From: a candidate division KSB1 bacterium
GTDB lineage: Bacteria > Zhuqueibacterota > Zhuqueibacteria > Zhuqueibacterales > Zhuqueibacteraceae
Reading direction: 5' to 3'
Assembly: GCA_034506255.1 (NCBI GenBank)
Contig: JAPDPX010000001.1
Location: 248,001-312,000, forward strand
DNA length: 64,000 nucleotides
A program made the position numbers and the translations under genes. The notes below the pieces were generated by a model. It was given only the letters and a program-made list of their open reading frames with translations, was not told where the DNA came from and did no database searches. Positions 51,948-60,115 of the stretch are shown piece by piece. The first letter of the stretch is position 1; each line of letters starts with the position of its first letter.

Positions 51948-53591
51948 TTACTTGGCTATGATTAGATCCTGCCAGATCGTCACCGACTTCTTCCCATCGC
52001 GATCGCCCGCGTGGCCGTTCCACACCGCAAACGCCACGCGCAACGTTTGGCCGGGAACAAAATCGAGCGTGCTGATCTTCGCGCTAGCGCTGCCGGCTTT
52101 GACGTTACCCACGCTGCCTTTGAACGCGCGGCGGAAAATGACGCGATATGTGCCGATGTCATAGGCGCCTTTGGCGGTCACGGTTTGATCTGGAAGCGGA
52201 TGCGCCTTGAGCGTGCCGAAACCCTGCGCGTAGAGCGCTTCGGCGGCGCTTTCGCGCGTGGGATTGGAGACAATGTTGCCCGCGCCCCAGCCGGTGATGA
52301 ACGTGGGATCGGATTCCATGGTTAGGGCATGCCGCGTCGGTTGCTCGAGCGCGGAGCGCATCAAATTTGGATAGGAGTCGATGCCGATGTTCGGATAAAC
52401 TTTGTCGAGGTCTTGAAACGCTGCTTCCATATCCGCCTGCCGCTCGGCTTTCCACATCCAAATGTTGACGAAACGGCCTTTCTCACCCATGCCGAAAAAC
52501 GGCGGATCGGGATCGAGTGTAAAGGCCACTGCCGCGGCGTCGCGAAAGTCCTGCACGCGCATCGCGGTTTTGTCGTTGGTATCATCGTACCACATCAAGC
52601 GCAGCGCCAGCTCTTTGCCATTGTGCAAGGCTTGCACCGTTAAGATTTCCGGGCGATCATTGCGCCACCACAGCGGCATCATGTGCAGGTTCACGCTCGG
52701 CGCATCGCGCCATACGCTCGCATCGGGGTGGTCGGGAATCTGCGCCACGCGCTTGGCTACAATCAAAAACTTTTTCATCTCGACACGCTCGCGCTGCTCG
52801 GGGCTCGACATCGACAGAATGAAATGCGTCAAGTCCCACGCGTCGGTACCATACGCCCAATCGCTCATCGGCATCGGCGTGCCGGGAAGTCCGGCAACGA
52901 TGCGGCGATAGATTTCCTGTGGCTCGGGAATGCCTTTGAAGACACCGACGGTCAAATCACGTGGACGGGTGAGATAGCCCTCGCTGTCGAACTGTTCTTG
53001 TACGCCGTCGCCTTTGCCTTTCTCACCATGACAGGAGGCGCAAGCATCACGGAAAAATTCTTGCGCGCGTGTGGCTGCCTCGGCCGTGTACGGTGGCTCT
53101 GGCGGAACTTTGATGACACCGGTGCCGCCCTCACTCTCGGCGGTATTCGGTTGAATGGGATTTTGCGCAAAAGTTTTGATATAATGCACGAGTCCCCAGC
53201 GCGTCTCTTCCGGCAAATGCGCCCACGAGGGCATGGCCGAACCGGGAATGCCGCGCGAGATTGTCGTGTAAAGATCGACATCGGTGGGTTGCCTCTCCCA
53301 TGTGGAAACGAGACGATACTGTGCGGCCACGAAATCTCGGGGCTTGGGATAGAGCAAGTATGCGGCCTCGCCCTGGCCGCGGCCATCGACGCCGTGGCAT
53401 GGGGCGCATTCTTTGGTGTAGGTTTTCTTTCCGAGGGCGAGCAGTTCAGAGGAGGACGGAAGCATCCGGGAGGGGCGGAGGCGCGGCAGCGGGGAGGCGG
53501 CAGGTTCCCGGAAGGCCTGGGCGGAGCTGTCAGCCGGCCAGGCGCAGAGTTCCCACAGCAGCAACAGGACAATGAACTGGCGCAGAGGCAT
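51948..53591 (-). CDS. dihaem cytochrome c fused to EbdC-like haem b gamma subunit
   Basis: A 547-residue exported protein. A signal peptide is followed by two cytochrome c domains (CAPCH at 62-66 and CASCH at 184-188) and, from about residue 275, a DOMON-type domain of the EbdC/DdhC/SerC gamma family with its MPLWW, LRLMWYD and FGMGEKGRFVNIWMWKA segments. In related enzymes the haem b gamma subunit hands electrons to a separate cytochrome c; here both are one chain. It is 97 bases ahead of the alpha gene. The ATG at 53591 opens the signal; the longer open frame is not used. Confidence 0.85.
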   Translation of the reverse strand: MPLRQFIVLLLLWELCAWPADSSAQAFREPAASPLPRLRPSRMLPSSSELLALGKKTYTKECAPCHGVDGRGQGEAAYLLYPKPRDFVAAQYRLVSTWERQPTDVDLYTTISRGIPGSAMPSWAHLPEETRWGLVHYIKTFAQNPIQPNTAESEGGTGVIKVPPEPPYTAEAATRAQEFFRDACASCHGEKGKGDGVQEQFDSEGYLTRPRDLTVGVFKGIPEPQEIYRRIVAGLPGTPMPMSDWAYGTDAWDLTHFILSMSSPEQRERVEMKKFLIVAKRVAQIPDHPDASVWRDAPSVNLHMMPLWWRNDRPEILTVQALHNGKELALRLMWYDDTNDKTAMRVQDFRDAAAVAFTLDPDPPFFGMGEKGRFVNIWMWKAERQADMEAAFQDLDKVYPNIGIDSYPNLMRSALEQPTRHALTMESDPTFITGWGAGNIVSNPTRESAAEALYAQGFGTLKAHPLPDQTVTAKGAYDIGTYRVIFRRAFKGSVGNVKAGSASAKISTLDFVPGQTLRVAFAVWNGHAGDRDGKKSVTIWQDLIIAK

Positions 53592-53755
53592 GGCGTATCC
53601 TTTCCCGCCGGAGGCAAGATCCCGGCGATGGAGGTGGAAAGAGGTAGTCGCCCGGCGACAAATAGTGGACTTTTTATCCTTTTTTGACGCTGGCGGAAAT
53701 ATAAGCCTCTTTTTTCCATAGTCAAGCACTTTTTCGGATTTTTTTATCTTATTTA

Positions 53756-53784
53756 TTGCCAATGCCGTTCAGATGTGTTATATT
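53756..53784 (+). promoter_or_regulatory. sigma70-type promoter of the second Rrf2 gene
   Basis: TTGCCA (53756-53761) and TATATT (53779-53784) are 17 bases apart. Transcription would start near 53791, 62 bases ahead of the ATG at 53853. TTTTTTATCTT (revcomp AAGATAAAAAA) lies immediately upstream and could be an operator. Confidence 0.6.
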
Positions 53785-53852
53785 GCGCATGTCAGGCCTG
53801 CGAAAGCCGCGATATTCCCCAACTGGAAGAATTCAACCAAGGAGATGCTCTC

Positions 53853-54335
53853 ATGCCTGTTCTATTCAGCCGTGCCTGTGAATATGCCCTACGAGCATTG
53901 TTTGAAATGGCACGCCAGGAGGAGCAGGAATCGTGGACCGTTCAGGATCTGGCGCAGCGCACGCACACGCCGGCTCCCTTTCTGGCCAAGACGTTTCAAT
54001 CTCTGGTGAAGGGTGACATCCTGACCTCCACCAAGGGGCGGAGCGGCGGCTTTGCGTTTGCGCGACCGCCCGCCCAAATCAGACTGATGGATGTCGTGGA
54101 TCTCATTGACGGCCCGGCGCTGGTGGAGAACTGCGCACTTGGCTTGCCCGCCTGCGGCGATTGCAATCCATGCCCTTTCCATGATCATTGGAAGGAGATC
54201 CGTTCCGCCATCGTCAACACTCTTCGGAGCGAGACTCTCGCCAGCAGTTCCCTGATGAAGAAATCCGGTACGCGGCCAGGCAGAAAGCCCGCCAAAACAC
54301 GGCTTGCACTTTCCAAATCGCGCATTTCGCCATAA
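53853..54335 (+). CDS. Rrf2-family transcription regulator (Fe-S type)
   Basis: A 160-residue Rrf2 protein. FSRACEYALRALFEMARQ, TPAPFLAKTFQSLVKGDIL and STKGRSGGFAFARPP form the winged helix, and ENCALGLPACGDCNPCPFH carries four Cys in the usual cluster loop. NsrR and related members sense NO or N-oxides, which fits the downstream N2O-respiration genes, though the signal is not proven. A basic C-terminal tail follows. AAGGAG lies 9 bases before the ATG at 53853. Confidence 0.9.
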   Translation: MPVLFSRACEYALRALFEMARQEEQESWTVQDLAQRTHTPAPFLAKTFQSLVKGDILTSTKGRSGGFAFARPPAQIRLMDVVDLIDGPALVENCALGLPACGDCNPCPFHDHWKEIRSAIVNTLRSETLASSSLMKKSGTRPGRKPAKTRLALSKSRISP

Positions 54336-54434
54336 CTGCAGTCTTCGCAGTTCTGCGAAAATTTACCGGCACAATTTGCAGGATTGCAAAAAGGGCGCCT
54401 GCCTCACGCCCGGGCGGTGATAAGCCGTCCTGTA

Positions 54435-54460
54435 AAAACAAGATATAAAAGTCTTGTTTT
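54435..54460. promoter_or_regulatory. perfect 9 bp inverted repeat, candidate Rrf2 operator
   Basis: AAAACAAGA - TATAAAAG - TCTTGTTTT. It lies between the Rrf2 gene and the FAD/Fe-S gene. The left half AAAACAAGATA also occurs upstream of the other Rrf2 gene at 17974. A transcriptional hairpin is the alternative reading. Confidence 0.5.
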
Positions 54461-54507
54461 CTGGCGCAACATTTGTACGACCCAGTATAACCAAAAATCG
54501 GATATTT

Positions 54508-56409
54508 ATGTCTGAAAAATACGCCGTCACGCTTCCCGGTCTGGCTTTTTGGCAGGAACAGGTGCCGTGCCAGATCGGCTGCCCGATTCACACCGATGCC
54601 GGGCGCTATGTTCAGCTTATCGCCGAACAACGCTACCGCGAGGCCTATCTCACCGCGCGCTCGCCCAATCCTTTTGCCAGCATTTGCGGCCGCGTGTGCG
54701 CCGCGCCCTGTGAAGACCGCTGCCGTCGTGGCAGGATCGACGCCCCGGTGAGCATTCGCGCCCTCAAACGTTTTGTCACGGAAAAGTTCGGCGTCGAGTC
54801 GCTTGCGCCGGATACCCAGGACGACTTGTTCGCAGGCGGTGCAGAGGCCGGCAATAAATGGCGCTGGCATCTGCCGGTGCAGATTCAGACACGCAAGCAG
54901 GTCGCGCCGAACAAAAAAGTTGCGGTCATCGGCTCCGGTCCCGCCGGTCTGGCCTGCGCACATGATCTGGCGATGATGGGCTATCGTGTCACCATCTTTG
55001 AAGCCACCGCGCAGGCGGGTGGCATGCTGCGGCATGGCATCCCCGAGTATCGCCTCTCGCGCAGCCTGATCGACAAGGAGATCGAAAAGATCAGAAGCCT
55101 GGGTGCGGAGATCCGTTACAATACGCCGCTCAACGAGCAATTCGGCATTGCCGAGCTGAAGCAACAGGGCTACGAAGCCGTTTTTCTGTCCGTCGGAACA
55201 CAAAGAGGCCGTGACCTCAACATTGAAGGCGTGCATCTCGACGGGGTGATCAAAGCCATCGACTACCTCATCAACATCAACAACGGCTATCGCATCAATC
55301 TCGGCAGGCGGGTGCTGGTTATTGGCGGCGGTTTTGTGGCCTTCGATGCGGCGCGCATGGCCTTGCGCAGCGAGCCGGAGGCCGGGCTGGAGTCCATCCA
55401 TACCGCGGTGGATGCGGCACGCACCGCCATGCGGTCTGGCGCCACAGAAGTGCACATTGCCAGTCTGGAATCATTTGCCGAGATGCCCGTATTGCGCACC
55501 GCGCAAGGGCACGAAGAATTCGAAGAAGCGCAACGCGAAGGCATCATCTTTCATCCGCAGCGCGGGCCCAAACGCTTCCTTGGCGAGAACGGCAAAGTCA
55601 CAGCGGTGGAGTTCATCGGTGTCAAGCGGACCTATGACGAAAACGGACGTTTCGATCCGCAATATGACCCTACTCGCTCCGAAATTTTCGCGACCGATTC
55701 GGTCATTCTCGCCATCGGCCAGCAGGCCGATCTGTCCTTTCTTAAACCTTCTGATGGCATCGCGCTGACCCCGGGAAACTTCATCAAGGTCGATCCTCAG
55801 ACTCTGGCCACCACGGCAGCAGGTGTCTATGCCGGCGGTGACGTGGCCTTCGGGCCGCGCAACATTATCGACGCCATTGCCAACGGCAAGCGCGCCGCGC
55901 TGTCGATCGATGAATACCTACGCGGCGTCCGGCTCACGACTTTCTACCACCTCTCCATTGAAAAGATTCCGACCCGGCGTTTCACCCGTCCGGAGAATTT
56001 TGAACAGCACCGCCGGGAAGCACCGCCCACCATTGACCTGCAGCGCCGCACCGGGATTTCCGAAGTCGAAACCGGCTACAACGAGGAGCAGGCACGGCGT
56101 CAGGCGGAGCGCTGCCTGGCCTGCCACATTCAGACGATCTACGATGCCAAGAAATGTGTCTTGTGCAACCGCTGCGTCGACATCTGTCCGGAATATTGCC
56201 TGAAACTCGTGCCATTCGAACAACTCGATCTCGACCCGGAAACCCGGTCCACGTTGCTCGAACACTACCAGCTTGATCCCTTTCAGCCGGTGGCAGCCAT
56301 GCTGAAAGACGACGAGACCTGTATTCGCTGCGGTTTGTGTGCCATTCGCTGCCCCACCGACGCCATGACGATGGAAGTGTTCTACTACGAGGAAAAAGAG
56401 GCTGCTTGA
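54508..56409 (+). CDS. GltD-like FAD/Fe-S NAD(P)H oxidoreductase with added ferredoxin domain
   Basis: A 633-residue cytoplasmic flavoprotein. An N-terminal Cys domain (CQIGCPIHTDAG, ICGRVCAAPCEDRCRRG) precedes FAD-binding VAVIGSGPAGLACAHDLA, a NAD(P)-binding VLVIGGGFVAFDAARMA, the second FAD motif GVYAGGDVAFGPRNIIDAI and a C-terminal two-cluster ferredoxin (CVLCNRCVDICPEYC and CIRCGLCAIRCP). Related proteins move electrons between NAD(P)H and ferredoxin or quinone. It leads the Rieske-cytochrome b-NosZ gene run and may connect the NAD(P)H pool to it. The ATG at 54508 is chosen over an unconserved upstream extension. Confidence 0.9.
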   Translation: MSEKYAVTLPGLAFWQEQVPCQIGCPIHTDAGRYVQLIAEQRYREAYLTARSPNPFASICGRVCAAPCEDRCRRGRIDAPVSIRALKRFVTEKFGVESLAPDTQDDLFAGGAEAGNKWRWHLPVQIQTRKQVAPNKKVAVIGSGPAGLACAHDLAMMGYRVTIFEATAQAGGMLRHGIPEYRLSRSLIDKEIEKIRSLGAEIRYNTPLNEQFGIAELKQQGYEAVFLSVGTQRGRDLNIEGVHLDGVIKAIDYLININNGYRINLGRRVLVIGGGFVAFDAARMALRSEPEAGLESIHTAVDAARTAMRSGATEVHIASLESFAEMPVLRTAQGHEEFEEAQREGIIFHPQRGPKRFLGENGKVTAVEFIGVKRTYDENGRFDPQYDPTRSEIFATDSVILAIGQQADLSFLKPSDGIALTPGNFIKVDPQTLATTAAGVYAGGDVAFGPRNIIDAIANGKRAALSIDEYLRGVRLTTFYHLSIEKIPTRRFTRPENFEQHRREAPPTIDLQRRTGISEVETGYNEEQARRQAERCLACHIQTIYDAKKCVLCNRCVDICPEYCLKLVPFEQLDLDPETRSTLLEHYQLDPFQPVAAMLKDDETCIRCGLCAIRCPTDAMTMEVFYYEEKEAA

Positions 56410-56478
56410 GACCGGCGCCCGCGATTGACGCGTGCGCTGGCGGCCGCGCGCCCGCAAAGTTGGAATGAGGAAGGTGTG

Positions 56479-56516
56479 GAGTAAGAGTAAGCGTAAGAGT
56501 AAGAGTTGGAGTAAAA
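56479..56516 (+). repeat. GAGTAR hexamer tract
   Basis: GGAGTAAGAGTAAGCGTAAG then AGTAAGAGTTGGAGTAAA: imperfect tandem hexamers on the sense strand about 70 bases ahead of the Rieske gene. Confidence 0.75.
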
Positions 56517-56585
56517 AAGTAGAAGTGCAACCCAACGGCATCAATCACTTTTGGTGATATCTACTTCTCTCTGAGGCGTGATGAT

Positions 56586-57134
56586 ATGAAGCTCTTGCAG
56601 AAGAAAAAATCACCCCCCACGGCAGCCGGGCATGGTCAGCCGGAGACGCGGCGTGCCTTTCTGCAGAAACTCGGGTTGGGCAGCATGCTGGCGGGCCTGG
56701 CGGGTTTTGGCTGGCAGTCCTTTCGTGCGCTTATTCCCAATGTCTTGTATGAGCCGCCGCAGAAGCTCAAGATCGGCTTGCCTGCCCAGCTTGCCGAGGG
56801 TGTGACTTTTTTCGAAGACGAACGGCTGTACGTGTTCAAGGAGGGGAGGACGTTTTATGCCATCTCGGCGGCGTGCACACACCTCGGCTGCACGGTGAAA
56901 TATACCAGGCTGAATCAGCCCAAGCAGGTGGAAATCGGCGGTGAGAAGAAAACCGTGCCATTTGAGTTTCACTGCCCCTGCCACGGTTCAAAGTTCTATG
57001 CCGAGGGTACGAACTACGCCGGGCCGGCACCGCGGCCCTTGCAGTGGTACAAGCTGGAAGTTTCACCGGATGACGGCCAGCTCGTGGTCGATATGGGCAG
57101 TGAAGTCGGGCAGAATTTCCGGCTGACCGTATGA
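56586..57134 (+). CDS. Rieske [2Fe-2S] protein
   Basis: A 182-residue Rieske protein of a cytochrome bc/b6f-type complex. TRRAFLQKLGLGSM is a twin-arginine-like signal that remains as an anchor helix. CTHLGC and CPCHGSKF are the cluster-binding motifs (two Cys and two His), followed by the Pro-loop GPAPRPLQWYKLE. It takes electrons from menaquinol at the cytochrome b and passes them to a periplasmic cytochrome c, probably the pentahaem protein at 58847. The cytochrome b gene follows after 227 bases. Confidence 0.94.
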   Translation: MKLLQKKKSPPTAAGHGQPETRRAFLQKLGLGSMLAGLAGFGWQSFRALIPNVLYEPPQKLKIGLPAQLAEGVTFFEDERLYVFKEGRTFYAISAACTHLGCTVKYTRLNQPKQVEIGGEKKTVPFEFHCPCHGSKFYAEGTNYAGPAPRPLQWYKLEVSPDDGQLVVDMGSEVGQNFRLTV

Positions 57135-57361
57135 GCGGACGGTCGTGGCAACGCCCTCCGATGCCACAGGCCTGCTGACAATGGGAAGGCAGAAACAAGA
57201 GAGTCATTTGCGGGTGTTTCTTCGCGCTGCCCCCCTTCGGAAACAGGCCATGGCATCGGCAGCAAAGGTCTCACCACGACAGGTGAGGGTTTTTCAGAAT
57301 TTTACCGGAAACAATCGCGCAGGCGACCCCTGCGCGGCGGCGACAAACGAGGGAGTCACCA

Positions 57362-58687
57362 ATGCCCGTTATCGATTCAACGAGAAAACTTTACGATAAA
57401 CTGACCTGGACGTGGCGGCCGGCCAGTGAGAAGGAAGCCGGTGATGCCATCGTCAAGAACCTGCTGCTGCACTGGTTTCCCAACAAGATCAGCAAGGCCA
57501 GCCTGTCGTGGCGCTACTCCCTGTGGCTCGGCACGATCTCCTTCGTGCTGTTCATGATCCTCGTCTTCACCGGGGTGGTGTTGATGTTTCTCTATGTGCC
57601 CTCGGTGGAACGTGCTTATGACTCGGTCAAGGACATCGAATTCGTCGTTGCCTTCGGCTGGATGCTGCGCGGCATGCACCGCATGGCGGCACATCTGATG
57701 GTGGCGGCCGTGTTTCTCCACATGGTGCGCGTCTTTGTTACCGGCGCCTACAAGAACGGCAGCGCGGTCGGCGCCAACCGGCCGTTGAACTGGATCATCG
57801 GGCTGGTGCTGCTGCTGCTCACGCTGTTGCTGTCTTTCACCGGCTATCTTTTGCCCTGGGATCAACTGGCGTACTGGGCCATCACCGTCGGCACCAACAT
57901 CGCACGCTCCGCGCCGCTGGTGGGTGAAGCGGTGCGCTTCTTTTTGCTGGGCGGCAACACCATTGAACAAGGCACGCTGATCCGCTTCTACGTGCTGCAC
58001 GTTTTCTTCCTGCCCATGCTGGTGCTGCTGCTGTTTTCCTATCACATGTGGCGGGTGCGCAAGGATGGCGGTCTGGCGGTGACGGAACGCGAAGCCCGGC
58101 AACAAACTCCGGAGAAGATTGCACCGGTCAAATCCAAAACCTACTCTCTGCTCGGCCTCACCAACGGCACCACGGTGCACGTGCAGAACACGATGGTGGA
58201 CGAGGAAAAGAACACCGTCCCCTCCGCGCCGCATCTGCTGCGGCGTATTTGGCTGGTGACGCTGCTGACCTTCGCCGTGACCTTCGTCTTGACGATCATT
58301 TTCCGTGCACCGCTGGAAGCACCCGCCAACCCTGCCGTCACACCCAACCCGGCGAAAGCACCGTGGTATTTCCTCTGGCTGCAGGAGATCGTCACACTCA
58401 CCACCGTCCGGATCGGCTCCTTCACCATCAACGGTGCGCTGATTGGCGGCATCCTGCTCCCGGGCCTTCTGCTGGTGTTGGCGGTGTGGTGGCCCTATCG
58501 CGATCGGTCGGGTCTCAGCAGTGTGGGCGTGTGGTTTGCGAAGGAACGCAGCCGGCAAAACTTCATTTTCCTGGCGATCTGTGCCTTGATCATCGTGTTC
58601 ATCATCATCGGCACGTTTCTGCGCGGGCCGTACTGGAATTTCTACTGGCCATGGGAAGCGTGGCCGGAGATGCCGGTGAAGTTCTAA
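57362..58687 (+). CDS. cytochrome b (b6 and subunit IV-like parts fused)
   Basis: A 441-residue membrane protein with about eight TM helices. The haem ligands are in RGMHRMAAHLMVAAVFLHMV and RFYVLHVFFLPMLVLLLFSYH, with Gly-rich helix packing between. After a polar linker, PNPAKAPWYFLWLQE is the APWY version of the quinol-site PEWY motif typical of b6f subunit IV. The single chain therefore equals b6 plus subunit IV. GAGGG lies 7 bases before the ATG. It oxidises quinol together with the Rieske protein. Confidence 0.93.
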   Translation: MPVIDSTRKLYDKLTWTWRPASEKEAGDAIVKNLLLHWFPNKISKASLSWRYSLWLGTISFVLFMILVFTGVVLMFLYVPSVERAYDSVKDIEFVVAFGWMLRGMHRMAAHLMVAAVFLHMVRVFVTGAYKNGSAVGANRPLNWIIGLVLLLLTLLLSFTGYLLPWDQLAYWAITVGTNIARSAPLVGEAVRFFLLGGNTIEQGTLIRFYVLHVFFLPMLVLLLFSYHMWRVRKDGGLAVTEREARQQTPEKIAPVKSKTYSLLGLTNGTTVHVQNTMVDEEKNTVPSAPHLLRRIWLVTLLTFAVTFVLTIIFRAPLEAPANPAVTPNPAKAPWYFLWLQEIVTLTTVRIGSFTINGALIGGILLPGLLLVLAVWWPYRDRSGLSSVGVWFAKERSRQNFIFLAICALIIVFIIIGTFLRGPYWNFYWPWEAWPEMPVKF

Positions 58688-58846
58688 CTAAAAGGTTTGT
58701 CGTGCCCCCTTGGGGTGCCGGAAGTAGATGCTTGAAAAATGCCCGGCCCACGCAGAAACCCCGCGTGGCGTGCAAGCGGTTCAAACGCAAAGCCATAACC
58801 ACGAACCTCGTACCCCGGAAAAGGCTGCTGCAAAAGCGGGAACGTT

Positions 58847-60061
58847 ATGGATCACAAGACCATCAATGACAAACTCACCTTTGTAAACACCGACCGGCTC
58901 TTGTTGGGCTTGCTCGGTATGGTGGTGCTGTTGCTCACCGCGTTCATCTTTTACCGGTACTACACACCGGAGTGGCGGCGGTATCAGTCGGAGTTCCGCG
59001 AGCTGGTGGCGGAGAAGCTCGGGCCGGAGCGCGCCGCGCTGGCACCCACCGGCCTGCAACAAATCTACGTCAAAGAGCTTGACCGGGCCGATCGCTGCCT
59101 TACCTGCCATCTCGGCGTCGAATGGAAGGGGTTGGAAAACGCACCGCAGCCGTTTCGGACTCATCCCGCGGAGATTTTGCAACAGCATCCTCTCGCCAGG
59201 TACGGTTGCACCATCTGTCATGGCGGGCAGGGCTATGCCACCGATAAGCAGGCGGCACACGGCCTGGTTGCGCACTGGGAGGAGCCCGTGCTCGGCCGGG
59301 AATTGGGAGAATTCTACGTGATGAGTGACAGAAAGGCGTTGTTGCAGATGAACTGCAACGCCTGTCATCGCTATGACCGGGAGACCAGGGGCGCGGACTA
59401 TATCAACCGCGCCAAGCAATTGGTGAATGAGAAAGGCTGCCGCGCCTGCCACGTCATCAATGGCCGCGGCGGCACGGTGGGGCCGGATTTGACCTGGGTG
59501 GGTGACAAATCGCCGGAACAATACAACTATGAACGCATCAAAGGCTTTCACTCGGCGTTCACCTGGCACGTGGCGCATTTCAAGAATCCCAAAGAGCTGG
59601 TGCCGGAAACCGTGATGCCGAATTTCAACTTTTCCAGCATGGACGCCCAGGCCCTGGCGATGCTGGTGATGAGCTGGAAGAAAGTGGATCTGCCGCTGGC
59701 GTATCTGCCCAATCACAACGTGCGTGACATTCCCACTGCAGCGGAGATGGAGAAAGAAAAGCGCATGCGGGAAGGCCCGGGCGCATTTTTCGTGCAGAAC
59801 AAGTGTTTTGTCTGCCATTCGGTGTCGACCCTGGAGATCGAAGCCGCGGCGCAAATCGGCCCGGATTTGGCGCTGGCGGTCGAGGATGTGCAGGCGCGCT
59901 TCGGGCGCACGCTCGATGATTTCTTCCTGCGGCCGAGCGGCACGATGGAAGTGGTGTTGTCCACCATGATTCCGCTGACCACGGCACAGCGCCAGGAGGC
60001 CATCCAAAAGATGCGTTACGCCTACGAGCTGAAGCAGCAACAACGTGCGACCACGAAATGA
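58847..60061 (+). CDS. membrane-anchored pentahaem cytochrome c
   Basis: A 404-residue periplasmic cytochrome with one N-terminal TM anchor (about 17-36) and five CxxCH haem sites: CLTCH (84-88), CTICH (121-125), CNACH (170-174), CRACH (198-202) and CFVCH (320-324). The last haem lies in a class-I-like domain with a distal Met (STMIP). It lies between cytochrome b and nosZ and probably carries electrons from the bc-type complex to the NosZ CuA site. The ATG at 58847 has a GGGA ribosome site. Confidence 0.9.
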   Translation: MDHKTINDKLTFVNTDRLLLGLLGMVVLLLTAFIFYRYYTPEWRRYQSEFRELVAEKLGPERAALAPTGLQQIYVKELDRADRCLTCHLGVEWKGLENAPQPFRTHPAEILQQHPLARYGCTICHGGQGYATDKQAAHGLVAHWEEPVLGRELGEFYVMSDRKALLQMNCNACHRYDRETRGADYINRAKQLVNEKGCRACHVINGRGGTVGPDLTWVGDKSPEQYNYERIKGFHSAFTWHVAHFKNPKELVPETVMPNFNFSSMDAQALAMLVMSWKKVDLPLAYLPNHNVRDIPTAAEMEKEKRMREGPGAFFVQNKCFVCHSVSTLEIEAAAQIGPDLALAVEDVQARFGRTLDDFFLRPSGTMEVVLSTMIPLTTAQRQEAIQKMRYAYELKQQQRATTK

Positions 60062-60115
60062 TTGGTGTGGCAGACAGGTCATGGTTCTCTGTTTAACCCC
60101 AAAGGAGGAATTCTG

